Assembly (NCBI RefSeq): GCF_003054245.1
Contig: NZ_QBKR01000015.1
Coordinates: 33,124-97,123 of the forward strand
Direction: 5' to 3'
DNA from: Melghirimyces profundicolus
GTDB taxonomy: Bacteria > Bacillota > Bacilli > Thermoactinomycetales > DSM-45169
DNA length: 64,000 nt
Position 1 is the stretch's first letter; every line of letters begins with the position of its first letter. The position numbers and the translations under genes are program-made. The notes beneath the pieces were generated by a model. The model was not told where the DNA came from and did no database searches. It was given only the letters and a program-made list of their open reading frames with translations. Below are positions 51,518 to 60,886 of this stretch, piece after piece.

Positions 51518-51940
51518 ATGAAAGAATCGATCCAAGAACACCCCATACTGGCCCATGCCGCCAGGCTGGGCCATCGCCTTCTGGAAACGGAAGAAATCCG
51601 GCGTTTTCGCCTCGCGGAAGAGCAGATACAAAACAGCAGCCGGGTGAATGGCCTGATTGAAGAGATCAAACGAAAGCAAAAGGAATTGGTGCATGCCAAA
51701 CACTACCAGAAGTCAGAGTACATCCGGCAGTTGGAGGATGAGCTGGAGCGGTTGCGCGAAGAAATGGACAATCTGCCCATCGTCCGGGAATATCAGCAGT
51801 CCCAGGTGGAAGTCAACGATCTGCTGCAAACCCTGACCCGGATTGTCGCCCAAACGGTGTCGGAACAACTGGATCTCGACACCAGTGGAGACGTGGGAGG
51901 AGGCGGCTGCGGCAGCGGCGGCCCCTGCGGCTGCAGATGA
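51518..51940 (+). CDS. ricA: RicA/YmcA family regulator (YlbF fold)
   Basis: 140 residues, helical YlbF-type protein: AARLGHRLLETEEIRRFRLA, KQKELVHAKHYQKSEYIRQL and PIVREYQQSQVEVNDLLQTL match B. subtilis YmcA (RicA). RicA forms a complex with RicF and RicT that carries Fe-S clusters and steers RNase Y processing, competence and sporulation. The C-terminus is a Gly/Cys tail, GGGGCGSGGPCGCR, with three cysteines, fitting cluster binding. ATG 51518 directly follows miaB, the same pairing as ymcB-ymcA in B. subtilis. Confidence 0.92.
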   Translation: MKESIQEHPILAHAARLGHRLLETEEIRRFRLAEEQIQNSSRVNGLIEEIKRKQKELVHAKHYQKSEYIRQLEDELERLREEMDNLPIVREYQQSQVEVNDLLQTLTRIVAQTVSEQLDLDTSGDVGGGGCGSGGPCGCR

Positions 51941-51981
51941 ACACAAAAAACGGCCCGCGATACGCGGCCGTTTTTTGTGTT
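51940..51981 (+). terminator. Terminator after ricA
   Basis: AACACAAAAAACGGCC pairs with GGCCGTTTTTTGTGTT, with an extended GCG/CGC tip and one bulged C; bidirectional. Confidence 0.92.
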
Positions 51982-52051
51982 CTTTCGTTTTGGGCGTTCC
52001 GACCGAAACAACCGCCCAAACGGGCCGTTATATCTTCAGGGTTTTTTTAGC

Positions 52052-52079
52052 ACTCTAGACTCTCGCCCTGCATACTATT
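52052..52079 (+). promoter_or_regulatory. Possible SigE/SigK-type promoter of cotE
   Basis: AC at 52052-52053 and CATACTATT at 52071-52079, 17 bases apart, is one mismatch from SigK; the -10 also resembles SigE. cotE has both types in B. subtilis. Confidence 0.4.
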
Positions 52080-52112
52080 GGTACTGAACGACTGTTTGGA
52101 GGAGGGAGTATC

Positions 52113-52688
52113 GTGTCAAATACAGACAACGGATTGCAATGCCGCCAAATCATCACCAAAGCGGTCACCGGAAAAGGCCGTAAGTTCTCCCAGGCAACGC
52201 ACTCCATCCACCCCCCCGACCAGATCTCCAGCATCCTCGGTGCTTGGATTATCAACCACAAATATGATGCCCACCGGGCGGGGGATGTCATCGAGGTGAC
52301 GGGGAGCTACGACATCAACATGTGGTTTTCCTTTAACCAGAACACCAAAACAGAAGTGGCCAACCACACGGTGCGCTATGTGGAGCAGGTTCCGCTGAGC
52401 TACTTTGACAGCAACGTGAGGGAAGGAACCACGGAAGTCAGCGCCGTCGCCACTCAGCCTCCCAATTGTGTCGAAGCCGCCATTGCTGCAGACGGCACCT
52501 GCTTGGTGCGGGTGGAAAGGGAATTTTACGTGGAGATGGTGGGGGAGACGAAAGTTTGCGTTGCGGTGTGTCCCGGTGACTGCGATGATCTGGATGACAA
52601 GGTCTATGACGGGTCAGTGTTGGAGGAAGACGGTGAAGATTTCGAGGATTTGGATCCCGATTTGGTCATCGATGATCTGAACGATTGA
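52113..52688 (+). CDS. cotE: Outer spore coat morphogenetic protein CotE
   Basis: The organiser of the outer spore coat in the mother cell. 191 residues with the family landmarks CRQIITKAVTGKGRKFSQAT, SSILGAWIINHKYDA, VTGSYDINMWFSFNQNTKTE and VGETKVCVAVCPGD, and an acidic Asp/Glu-rich tail as in B. subtilis CotE. The GTG start at 52113 follows GGAGGAGGG. It is separated from the amidoligase gene by a terminator and a SigK-like promoter. Confidence 0.96.
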   Translation: MSNTDNGLQCRQIITKAVTGKGRKFSQATHSIHPPDQISSILGAWIINHKYDAHRAGDVIEVTGSYDINMWFSFNQNTKTEVANHTVRYVEQVPLSYFDSNVREGTTEVSAVATQPPNCVEAAIAADGTCLVRVEREFYVEMVGETKVCVAVCPGDCDDLDDKVYDGSVLEEDGEDFEDLDPDLVIDDLND

Positions 52689-52719
52689 TTCATGATGAAA
52701 CCCCACAGAGAAGGCCCGT

Positions 52720-52743
52720 GGAGGCAGATGCCTCCTTTTTCTT
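52720..52743 (+). terminator. Terminator after cotE
   Basis: GGAGGCA / TGCCTCC with a short GA loop, then T6. Confidence 0.8.
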
Positions 52744-52753
52744 TTATGCACTA

Positions 52754-52781
52754 ACCATGAGCGCGTGCCCCACATACCATA
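52754..52781 (+). promoter_or_regulatory. SigK-type promoter of the amidoligase gene
   Basis: AAC around 52754 and CATACCATA at 52773-52781, 17 bases apart, match the SigK pattern AC-N16/17-CATANNNTA. It lies 41 bases before ATG 52822. Confidence 0.6.
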
Positions 52782-52821
52782 TCAGCAGGTCTTTATCCGG
52801 AAATGCGAAAGGGGAAGCGAT

Positions 52822-54207
52822 ATGGAAGCGCTCATGCTCCCGACCAGCTCCATCGACCAAGAGCGGGAGGTGCAGAACCGACTGGTGACGCCGCAAAACA
52901 CCCTGGCGCCCTCGGTGCGTCTTCAGGGTCCCCTGGAGAAAGCCTACGTGAAACCGATTGTGACCTTAAACGAAGAAGATGCGGTCGAACGGGCAAATGA
53001 CCGGGCTTATAAAATCTCTGTTCTGAAGCTTCACGGGATGGCCGTGGCGGAAGGAAAAATCCAACTCCTGAAACGATATATCGTTTGCGTGTTTCAGACC
53101 CAAGTGCTCCTGATGTATCGCTCACGGGAGCCCAAGGCTTGGCTGGCTTCAAACCAGACAGCCAAAACGAAGACCTTCAAACGGTTGGCGCTCAGTGAAA
53201 ACACCCGGGAAACCCGGCGGGTCAAGGCGCTGGCTGTGCGGGCGCTCTATGCCCTCGGTCTCGATTACGGGGTCGTCACCATCGGGATCCGGCCCGGAAT
53301 CAAGGCCGTGGTGTTGGATGTGAACCCCGGCCCCCTTCTGAACCAGGAGATGATTCGTCAATTTTCCGATGCTGTCTGCCAGTACATCCGAAAGCTTCCG
53401 CAGTTGCTGACGGATCTGGACCAGGTGGTTCTGGGGGCGGATCCCGAGTTTATCATGAGAAAGACCAGCGATGGAAAGCTGGTCATGGCTTCCGATTATT
53501 TTCCCCGGTTCGGAAGAGTGGGATGTGACGCGATATGGCACGGCCAAAACCGGTCCGCAAAGCCCCTGGTGGAACTCAGGCCGAAGCCGACAAACGATCC
53601 CCGTCAATTGGTTCTGCGCATGTACCAAGGCATGATGCAAGCTTCCAGGCGCATCAAAGACAAAAAGGTCCAGTGGTTGTCCGGGGCTTTGCCGCACCCG
53701 GGCTTTCCACTGGGAGGACATATCCACTTCAGCGGAATTCCCCTGAATTTCAAACTTCTTCGGGCCCTTGATCATTACCTGGCGCTTCCCCTGGTGATGG
53801 TGGAAGATCCGAAAGGCATCCGGCGGAGGCCCAAATACGGTTTTCTGGGGGATTACAGGGTTCAGTTTCACGGAGGCTTCGAGTACCGGACGCTTCCCAG
53901 CTGGTTGGTCTCCCCCACCCTGACGAAAGGCATCCTGTCTGCCGCCAAACTGGTGGCCGCCCACTATCCGGTGTTAAAGGGAAGACACCTCCACCGGTAC
54001 ACGGTGCAAAAAGCGTACTACGAAGGGGACAAGGAAGGGGTGAGAACGATTGTCCGGCAGCTGAGCGAAGAGCTGCAGAGATTGAAAAGCTATCCCCGGT
54101 ACCAGCGCGACCTTGCCCCCTATTTCCGCATGATTGGTTCGGAAAAAACATGGAACGAGTCACGGGACATCCGGTCTGTCTGGAAGTTGCCCCCTTACCG
54201 GTCTTGA
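52822..54207 (+). CDS. Putative amidoligase (phiEco32-like COOH-NH2 ligase) with ATP-grasp-like N-terminus
   Basis: 461 residues. The C-terminal half has the glutamine-synthetase-fold amidoligase marks in order: LGADPEFIMRK, GCDAIWHGQ, LVELRPKPTNDPRQL, FPLGGHIHFSG and GFEYRTLPSWL. The N-terminal 190 residues end in VVLDVNPGPLL, which resembles an ATP-grasp metal motif as in YheC/YheD-type coat proteins. Such ligases form amide bonds between carboxyl and amino groups on peptides or proteins. The ORF runs further upstream, but a SigK-like promoter lies inside that stretch, so ATG 52822 (after AAAGGGGAAG) is the start. Next to cotE, a coat role is likely; substrate unknown. Confidence 0.82.
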   Translation: MEALMLPTSSIDQEREVQNRLVTPQNTLAPSVRLQGPLEKAYVKPIVTLNEEDAVERANDRAYKISVLKLHGMAVAEGKIQLLKRYIVCVFQTQVLLMYRSREPKAWLASNQTAKTKTFKRLALSENTRETRRVKALAVRALYALGLDYGVVTIGIRPGIKAVVLDVNPGPLLNQEMIRQFSDAVCQYIRKLPQLLTDLDQVVLGADPEFIMRKTSDGKLVMASDYFPRFGRVGCDAIWHGQNRSAKPLVELRPKPTNDPRQLVLRMYQGMMQASRRIKDKKVQWLSGALPHPGFPLGGHIHFSGIPLNFKLLRALDHYLALPLVMVEDPKGIRRRPKYGFLGDYRVQFHGGFEYRTLPSWLVSPTLTKGILSAAKLVAAHYPVLKGRHLHRYTVQKAYYEGDKEGVRTIVRQLSEELQRLKSYPRYQRDLAPYFRMIGSEKTWNESRDIRSVWKLPPYRS

Positions 54208-54215
54208 CCCTTGCT

Positions 54216-54243
54216 TGTTCGCACGTTCGGGGCATGGTACAAT
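54216..54243 (+). promoter_or_regulatory. SigA promoter of mutSL
   Basis: TTGTTC at 54216-54221 and TGG-TACAAT (TACAAT 54238-54243), spacer 16, extended -10. Confidence 0.6.
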
Positions 54244-54291
54244 TAAAATCATGCCAAGGAAGAAAAAACACAGATCCGGAGGGTCTTGTCT

Positions 54292-56913
54292 GTGGCCGGA
54301 TATACTCCGATGATTCAACAGTATTTATCGATCAAGGCAGATTACCCCGATGCCTTTTTATTTTTTCGTCTGGGCGATTTTTATGAAATGTTCTTCGAGG
54401 ATGCCCGAAAAGCGGCGGAGGAACTGGAAATCACTCTTACGTCCAGGGATGGGGGAAAGGAACGGATCCCCATGTGCGGGGTGCCGCACCATTCCGCGGA
54501 CATGTACATCGGACGCCTGATTGAGAAAGGGTATAAGGTCGCCATCTGTGAGCAGGTGGAAGATCCGGCATCCGCCAAAGGGGTCGTGAAAAGGGAAGTG
54601 GTCCGGGTGGTCACGCCCGGCACCGTCATGGAAGAGAGAATGCTGGCAGACAAGGAGAACAATTTTCTCGCGGCATTGACCCGGAGGCAGGGACGCTTCG
54701 CCCTGGCGGCGAGCGACCTCTCCACCGGAGAATTTTACGTGACCGAAATGGCCGGGGATACGGAAACGGCCGTCGATGAATTGGCGGCCTACCAACCGAA
54801 AGAGGTGTTGCTCACGCCGAATCTGGGGGAAGACAGCTCCTTTCGCGATGAGTTGCGGCTTCGTGTCGGAGCTTTGATCACCGTGCCCCGGAAGGAGGCG
54901 TTTCCCCCCGCTGAAGAAAGGGAGCGGGATCTGGCCGATCACTTCCCCGGATACCGTGAGACGCTCACCACGCCCCTGTTGGAGGAAGTGGCCTCCCTGC
55001 TCCTCACCTACATGAAACAGACCCAAAAACGCGCGCTGTCCCACATGAACCGAATCGAGCGGTACGATTCGCGGCGTTTTATGGTGCTGGATACTTCGGC
55101 CCGTCAAACCCTTGAATTGACCCGCTCCCTCCGGGAGGGGAAAAAGACCGGATCCCTGTTGTGGCTGTTGGACCGGACGGCGACGGCGATGGGGAGCCGT
55201 CTGTTGAAGAAGTGGCTGGACAAGCCCCTTCTGGACCTCCGAAAGATCGAACAACGCCAGGAGGCGGTTCAATCCCTGGTTGATGACCTGATTCTGCTGG
55301 AAGAGATCCGCGACCGACTGAAGGAGGTCTACGATCTGGAACGGTTGTCGGCCCGGATTGCCTACGGATCGGCCAATGGCCGCGATCTTCTGTCTCTTCG
55401 CCGCTCTTTGGAGACGGTGCCCGATTTGAAAGGACTTCTTTCCCGATCCGGGTGCGGCGCGCTGGAAGCGATCGGGGAGGAGATGGATCCGCTCGACGAC
55501 GTGGTGGAGCTCATCAAAAGTTCCATCGCGGAGGATGCCCCGGTCACGGTGCGGGAAGGCAACCTGATCAAAGCGGGTTACGACGAAGAACTGGACCGGC
55601 TTTTGGGAGTCCAGCGCGACGGGAAACAATGGATCATGAACCTGGAACAGCGGGAACGGGAAGAGACGGGAATCAAGTCCCTGAAAGTGGGCTTTAATAA
55701 AGTCTTTGGTTACTACATCGAAGTGACGAAAGCCAACCTCCGTCACCTTCCCGAAGGGCGGTATCAACGGAAGCAAACCCTGGCCAACGCGGAGCGCTTC
55801 GTCACGCCGGAACTGAAGGAGCGGGAACGGATGATCCTGGAAGCGGAGGAGAAATCCGTGGAATTGGAATACCGTCTGTTCACCCGGGTGAGGGAGAAGA
55901 TCGCGGCGGAAATTCCCCGCATTCAGCTCCTGGCGGACCAGGTGGCCCGGCTGGACGCCCTTCATTCCCTGGCGACGGTCTCCGGGAAGCACCGCTATGT
56001 CCGGCCGCGGGTGGTGGAACACCCCGGAATCCGGATTGAACAGGGCCGGCACCCAGTGGTGGAAGCAGCCATGAAGGAAGGGGAGTTTGTGGCCAACAAC
56101 ACCGACCTGGACGGGCGGGAAAACCGAATTCTCCTGATCACCGGCCCCAACATGGCGGGAAAGAGTACATACATGCGCCAGGTCGCCCTGATCACCCTGA
56201 TGGCACAGATCGGTTGTTTTGTTCCCGCCCTTCGAGCGGAAATCGGGATCGTGGACCGGATTTTCACCCGAATCGGGGCAGCGGACGACCTGGTCGGCGG
56301 CCGGAGCACCTTTATGGTGGAGATGGAGGAAACCCGGCTCGCCCTGTCCCAGGCCACCTCCCGCAGTCTGATTCTGCTGGACGAGGTGGGGCGGGGAACT
56401 TCCACCTACGACGGTATGGCCCTTGCCCAAGCGATTGTGGAGCACATACACCATCATGTGGGGGCCAAGACCCTGTTTTCGACCCACTACCATGAACTGA
56501 CCCGTCTCGAGGATGAACTGGACGGTGTGGTGAACATCCACGCCCGGTGTGTGGAAAGGGACGGAGAAGTGGTCTTTCTTCACCGGATGGAGCCCGGCGG
56601 GGCGGACAAAAGTTACGGTATTCACGTGGCGCAGCTGGCCGGGATGCCCCGCGCCGTCATCCAACGGGCCCGGGGACTGCTGGAGGTTTTGGAAGGGCGG
56701 ATGCAAACCGCCGGAAGCCGGCAATTGGAGCTGTTTGCCCTCGAAAGGCCGTCGGAGACGTCGTCCGTTACCGCTGCCGAGGAGGAGGTCCTGACTGCCA
56801 TCCGGGAGTGGGACCTTCTGAATCAATCTCCCCTGGAGACGGTTCAGTTTCTTTTCGAGCAACAGCGGAAACTGAAGGAAAAAAACCGATCCGGAGGCAG
56901 TTCAAATGGGTAA
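54292..56913 (+). CDS. mutS: DNA mismatch repair protein MutS
   Basis: Recognises mismatches and starts repair with MutL. 873 residues: the mismatch-contact motif FRLGDFYEMF near the N-terminus, Walker A GPNMAGKST at about 617-625, ILLDEVGRGTSTYDG (Walker B and D-loop), STHYHELT, and the C-terminal helix-turn-helix region VAQLAGMPRAVIQRA. GTG 54292 has GGAGGG eight bases upstream; TTG 54286 is only two bases from it. Its end overlaps mutL by eight bases. Confidence 0.97.
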   Translation: MAGYTPMIQQYLSIKADYPDAFLFFRLGDFYEMFFEDARKAAEELEITLTSRDGGKERIPMCGVPHHSADMYIGRLIEKGYKVAICEQVEDPASAKGVVKREVVRVVTPGTVMEERMLADKENNFLAALTRRQGRFALAASDLSTGEFYVTEMAGDTETAVDELAAYQPKEVLLTPNLGEDSSFRDELRLRVGALITVPRKEAFPPAEERERDLADHFPGYRETLTTPLLEEVASLLLTYMKQTQKRALSHMNRIERYDSRRFMVLDTSARQTLELTRSLREGKKTGSLLWLLDRTATAMGSRLLKKWLDKPLLDLRKIEQRQEAVQSLVDDLILLEEIRDRLKEVYDLERLSARIAYGSANGRDLLSLRRSLETVPDLKGLLSRSGCGALEAIGEEMDPLDDVVELIKSSIAEDAPVTVREGNLIKAGYDEELDRLLGVQRDGKQWIMNLEQREREETGIKSLKVGFNKVFGYYIEVTKANLRHLPEGRYQRKQTLANAERFVTPELKERERMILEAEEKSVELEYRLFTRVREKIAAEIPRIQLLADQVARLDALHSLATVSGKHRYVRPRVVEHPGIRIEQGRHPVVEAAMKEGEFVANNTDLDGRENRILLITGPNMAGKSTYMRQVALITLMAQIGCFVPALRAEIGIVDRIFTRIGAADDLVGGRSTFMVEMEETRLALSQATSRSLILLDEVGRGTSTYDGMALAQAIVEHIHHHVGAKTLFSTHYHELTRLEDELDGVVNIHARCVERDGEVVFLHRMEPGGADKSYGIHVAQLAGMPRAVIQRARGLLEVLEGRMQTAGSRQLELFALERPSETSSVTAAEEEVLTAIREWDLLNQSPLETVQFLFEQQRKLKEKNRSGGSSNG

Positions 56914-58798
56914 AATCCGTTTGATGGACGACCGCTTGGCCAATCAGATCGCCGCGGGGGAAGTTGTGGAGCGGCCCGCTTCCGTGGTCAAGGAACTGGT
57001 GGAAAACGCATTGGATGCCGGTGCGGACCGGGTGAACATTGCGATTGAAGAAGGCGGGATCCGTTCCATCCGTGTGGCCGACAACGGAGCCGGCATGGAT
57101 CGGGAAGACGCCCGCCTCGCCTTTGAGCGACACGCCACCAGCAAAATCCGCCGGGAGCGGGATCTGTTCGCCATCCGTTCCCTGGGCTTTCGGGGAGAGG
57201 CACTTCCCAGCATCGCCTCCGTTTCCAGACTGACTCTTACCACTGCTGAGGGGAACGGGGGAGAAGGGAGCCGCTTGGTGCTGGAAGGAGGGGAAGTGGT
57301 ATCCGATGAGGACACGGCCCGGGCCGGCGGGACCGAAGTACTCGTGGAAGATCTCTTCTTCAACACTCCGGCTCGTTTGAAATATCTCAAAACCGTCAAC
57401 ACTGAAGTTAGTCACGTGGCGGACGTTGTCGGCCGGCTGGCCTTGGCTCATCCAGGGGTCTCCTTCACCCTGAACCACAACGGGAGGGAGCTGTTCCGGA
57501 CACCGGGGGATGGAAAGCTCCTGCATGTGGTTTATGCCCTGTACGGGAGGCAGGTGGCCCGAAAGATGCTTCCCCTTTCGGCCGAAGATATGGACTTTAC
57601 CCTGGAGGGACTCGCGTCCAAGCCGGAAGTGACGCGATCCAATCGTTCCTATATCTCCACCATCATCAATGGACGATATATCCGCAGCATCCCCGTCACC
57701 CAAGCAGTATTGAGGGCGTATGACACCCTTTTACCCGTCGGACGCTATCCGATCGTCGTCTTGTCCATCGGGATGGATCCCCGACTGGTGGATGTGAATG
57801 TCCACCCGTCCAAGCTGGAAGTGAGGCTCAGCAAAGATCAGGAGCTGTGCCGGCTGGTGGAGAAGGAGCTGAAGGATCTTTTCAAGAAACACGTGTTAAT
57901 TCCCGATGCCGTTTCTCCCCGAAAGGGGCGCCAACCTTCGACCAGCCGGCCCGTTCAGCAACAGCTCGACTGGGGAAATCCTCCAAAAGAAGAGGTGGAA
58001 GAAGAGTGGAAGAAGCCCTCCCGGATGGAAATCCGGGAAACCCGAGCCCCTCTTTTGCCGGAGCATTCCGTCATTGCTCCCTCAGAGAAGCCGGACGGAA
58101 AACCGAAGGCACCGGGCACCGCCAACCCGCCTGCAGATCCAGAGAAAGAAACCGGCCCCTCCTTCCCTTCCCCCGCGGATGAACCGGTCCGTCGGGGATC
58201 GGAGAAGGATGGGGAAGGACTGCCCGAGCTGGTTCCCCTGACTCAGGTGCACGGGACGTACATCATCGCCCAGTCGGAAGACGGTTTCTATCTGATGGAT
58301 CAACACGCGGCCCATGAACGGATTTATTATGAAATCTTTTATAACCGGATGAAAGAAGGGGATGCGCGGTTTCAGCCGATGCTCATCCCGATGACGGTGG
58401 AATACACCCCGGCGGAAGCGGAAGCGATTCGGCATTGGATCCCCCATCTGTCTGAATTGGGAATGGAGGTCGAACCTTTCGGCGGGAGCACCTTCCTGGT
58501 CCGTTCCCACCCCGGCTGGTTTCCGGAGGGCAGTGAAGAAGAGCTGGCACGGGAGGTACTCGACTGGGTCAAAAAAGGGGAGAAGGTGGATCTGGCCCGC
58601 CTGCGGGATGACGGAGCGAAACAGATGGCTTGCAAGGCGGCCATCAAAGCCAACCGCCACCTCCGCCGGGATGAGATGGAAAGTCTGATCCGGCAGCTCA
58701 GGAAATGTGAAACCCCCTATACCTGTCCTCACGGGCGGCCCATTCTCATCCACTTTTCCACCTATGAAATTGAAAAGATGTTTAAACGGGTGATGTGA
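56906..58798 (+). CDS. mutL: DNA mismatch repair protein MutL
   Basis: 630 residues. The GHKL ATPase domain has VVKELVENALDAGA, RVADNGAGM and TSKIRRERDLFAIRSLGFRG; a Pro/Glu-rich linker covers about residues 335-445. The C-terminal dimerisation domain has the endonuclease motif DQHAAHERIYYE and CPHGRPI, so this is the nicking type of MutL found in bacteria without MutH. It overlaps mutS by eight bases. A methyltransferase gene begins at the base after the stop. Confidence 0.97.
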   Translation: MGKIRLMDDRLANQIAAGEVVERPASVVKELVENALDAGADRVNIAIEEGGIRSIRVADNGAGMDREDARLAFERHATSKIRRERDLFAIRSLGFRGEALPSIASVSRLTLTTAEGNGGEGSRLVLEGGEVVSDEDTARAGGTEVLVEDLFFNTPARLKYLKTVNTEVSHVADVVGRLALAHPGVSFTLNHNGRELFRTPGDGKLLHVVYALYGRQVARKMLPLSAEDMDFTLEGLASKPEVTRSNRSYISTIINGRYIRSIPVTQAVLRAYDTLLPVGRYPIVVLSIGMDPRLVDVNVHPSKLEVRLSKDQELCRLVEKELKDLFKKHVLIPDAVSPRKGRQPSTSRPVQQQLDWGNPPKEEVEEEWKKPSRMEIRETRAPLLPEHSVIAPSEKPDGKPKAPGTANPPADPEKETGPSFPSPADEPVRRGSEKDGEGLPELVPLTQVHGTYIIAQSEDGFYLMDQHAAHERIYYEIFYNRMKEGDARFQPMLIPMTVEYTPAEAEAIRHWIPHLSELGMEVEPFGGSTFLVRSHPGWFPEGSEEELAREVLDWVKKGEKVDLARLRDDGAKQMACKAAIKANRHLRRDEMESLIRQLRKCETPYTCPHGRPILIHFSTYEIEKMFKRVM

Positions 58799-59578
58799 TT
58801 GGTTCTCGTGACAACATCCCGGAAGCCGCGGGAAGATGACAGGGTATGGGCGGAGAGGATCGCAAAGAGGTTGGGAACGGTCCCGGTTCCCCGGGAAGAT
58901 CGGTCCTTAAGGCACATGATGGAAAAGGCCGGAGCCGAAGGCGTGGTGGTGGTGGGCCGTGGGGAAGCCCGTTGGGAAGACAAAAACGGCAACACATTCC
59001 GTTTTCATCCCAACCTGTCCGCGTTGAGGATCAAGGAGCTGGCCAGCGGCGGAACCGATGCGCTGGTGACGGCGGCGAACCTGAAACCGGGCGACCGTGT
59101 GCTGGATTGCACGCTGGGGTTGGGGGCCGATTCCATCGTGTCGGCTCATGCCGTCGGGGAAGAGGGGGAAGTGATCGGGCTGGAGAGCCAGCCGGTCATC
59201 GCAGCTCTGGTGGATTACGGGCTCAACCATTATCTCTCCGACTCCCCCCGGCTGAACCGTGCGATGCGCTCGGTCCGGGTGGTTTGCGCCGATTACCGGG
59301 AGGAACTACCCCGCTTGGAAGACGGCTCCTTCGATGTGGTCCTGTTCGATCCGATGTTTCGTCAAACGGTGAAACGCTCCTCCGGCGTTCAAGCCCTCAA
59401 AGTCCTGGCCAATCCCGCCCCGTTGGATCGTCAGTCGGTCTCCGAAGCGAAAAGGGTGGCCCGGAAACGGGTGGTCCTGAAGGAGAGGCTGATGAGCGGT
59501 GAATTTGAACGACTCGGATTTCGGGTGGAAAAGGAGGCGTCCAATCATGCCTTCGGCATCATCGAAACCCGGACTTAA
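58799..59578 (+). CDS. Class I SAM-dependent methyltransferase (DUF548/RsmJ-like)
   Basis: 259 residues. VLDCTLGLGADSIVSA is the SAM-binding motif I, LESQPVIAALVDYGL follows, and FDVVLFDPMFR is the motif IV region, similar to the RsmJ-like rRNA guanine methyltransferase family. The target is not proven. The start is TTG 58799, eight bases after GGGTG; GTG 58808 is the alternative. It is wedged between mutL and miaA, overlapping miaA by 32 bases, so it belongs to the same transcript. Confidence 0.85.
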   Translation: MVLVTTSRKPREDDRVWAERIAKRLGTVPVPREDRSLRHMMEKAGAEGVVVVGRGEARWEDKNGNTFRFHPNLSALRIKELASGGTDALVTAANLKPGDRVLDCTLGLGADSIVSAHAVGEEGEVIGLESQPVIAALVDYGLNHYLSDSPRLNRAMRSVRVVCADYREELPRLEDGSFDVVLFDPMFRQTVKRSSGVQALKVLANPAPLDRQSVSEAKRVARKRVVLKERLMSGEFERLGFRVEKEASNHAFGIIETRT

Positions 59579-60500
59579 GGACCTTCTGATCATCGTCGGT
59601 CCGACGGCGGTGGGAAAGACCGCCCTCAGCTTGTCCTTGGCCCGGAACTTTCGGGTGGAAGTCATCTCGGGGGATTCGATGCAGGTGTACCGCCATATGG
59701 ATATCGGCACGGCAAAAGCGTCCGAAGAGGAGAGAAAGGCCGTCCCCCATCATTTGATCGACCTGGTGGATCCCGATTACCCCTTTTCCGTGGAAGAGTT
59801 TCAGCGTCTGGCGCGGGAAAAAATCGACGAAATCCAAGAAAGAGACCGGCTGCCGATGCTGGTGGGAGGGACCGGTCTCTACATTCAGGCGGTCACTCAC
59901 GGCTATTCGCTCCCCGGTGTTCGGGAAGACCCCGCTTTCCGGGAAGAGATGCACCGCCTGGCGGAGGAACGGGGAAACCACGTCCTGCACGGGCGTTTGA
60001 AGGAGGTGGATCCACAAGCGGCGGAACGCCTTCACCCCAATGACCGACGCCGCATCATCCGGGCGTTGGAGATCCATCGTACAACCGGCAAGCCTCTTTC
60101 CGAGGTGCAGACTCACGATCCCCCTCCTTACCGGATGCTGTGGATCGGGTTGACGATGCCCCGGAAGCGGCTGTATGAGAGGGTGAATCGGCGGGTAGAC
60201 CAAATGATGGAGGCCGGTTTGTTGGATGAAGTGGCTTCGCTGTACCGCATGGGATACCGCAGGGACTTGATCTCCATGCAGGCCCTCGGTTACAAAGAGC
60301 TGATGAGACACCTGGAAGGAGAAATCTCCCTGGAGGAAGCCGTCCGTCTCGTCAAACAGCGGACACGCAAATTCGCCAAGCGGCAACTTTCCTGGTTCCG
60401 GAGACTGAATGAGATTCATTGGTTTGATGTGACCCGTGAAAATATCGGGGAAGAAATTCACTCCCTGGTAGCAGGAAACTTCCCCCGATACCAAGAATAG
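59547..60500 (+). CDS. miaA: tRNA dimethylallyltransferase
   Basis: Adds the dimethylallyl group to A37 of tRNAs reading UNN codons, the substrate for MiaB. 317 residues with the P-loop GPTAVGKT at 18-25, SGDSMQVYRHMDIGTAK, HHLIDLVDPDYPFSVEEF, GGTGLYIQAVTHGY and RTRKFAKRQLSWFR. AAGGAGG at 59531-59537 is nine bases before ATG 59547. hfq follows 39 bases later, the common miaA-hfq order. Confidence 0.96.
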   Translation: MPSASSKPGLKDLLIIVGPTAVGKTALSLSLARNFRVEVISGDSMQVYRHMDIGTAKASEEERKAVPHHLIDLVDPDYPFSVEEFQRLAREKIDEIQERDRLPMLVGGTGLYIQAVTHGYSLPGVREDPAFREEMHRLAEERGNHVLHGRLKEVDPQAAERLHPNDRRRIIRALEIHRTTGKPLSEVQTHDPPPYRMLWIGLTMPRKRLYERVNRRVDQMMEAGLLDEVASLYRMGYRRDLISMQALGYKELMRHLEGEISLEEAVRLVKQRTRKFAKRQLSWFRRLNEIHWFDVTRENIGEEIHSLVAGNFPRYQE

Positions 60501-60539
60501 AGTAAACTAATGCAAAACCATACATAGGAGGTACCTATT

Positions 60540-60785
60540 TTGAAGCAATCAATCAATATTCAGGACACTTTTTTGAACCAGATCCGAAAAGATTCCGTGC
60601 CCGTCACGATTTATTTGGTAAACGGATTCCAGCTGCGCGGGGTGGTTCGCGGCTTTGACAATTTCACGATTGTGATCGACAGCGACGGCAAACAGCAGAT
60701 GGTATACAAGCATGCCATCTCCACGTTCACTCCTGCCCGGCCGGTGTCGCTGATGGCCAACGACGAAACCAATAAGCAAGCCTGA
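60540..60785 (+). CDS. hfq: RNA chaperone Hfq
   Basis: 81 residues: Sm1 motif ([29 protein letters not shown]) and Sm2 [10 protein letters not shown], with the N-terminal [13 protein letters not shown]. It forms a hexameric ring that binds small RNAs and mRNAs. The start is TTG 60540, seven bases after AGGAGGT at 60526-60532. A strong terminator follows. Confidence 0.97.
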   Translation: MKQSINIQDTFLNQIRKDSVPVTIYLVNGFQLRGVVRGFDNFTIVIDSDGKQQMVYKHAISTFTPARPVSLMANDETNKQA

Positions 60786-60812
60786 AACCAAGTGGGAACC
60801 ACTTGGTTTTTC
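60786..60812 (+). terminator. Terminator after hfq
   Basis: AACCAAGTGG / CCACTTGGTT with a GAA loop, then T-run; its first base follows the stop codon. Confidence 0.92.
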
Positions 60813-60886
60813 CATGTCCGTTTCACCATGGACTGGGCGGATGCGTATACATAGTTGGAGCCGATTCCAGTAAAGAGGTGACGGAC

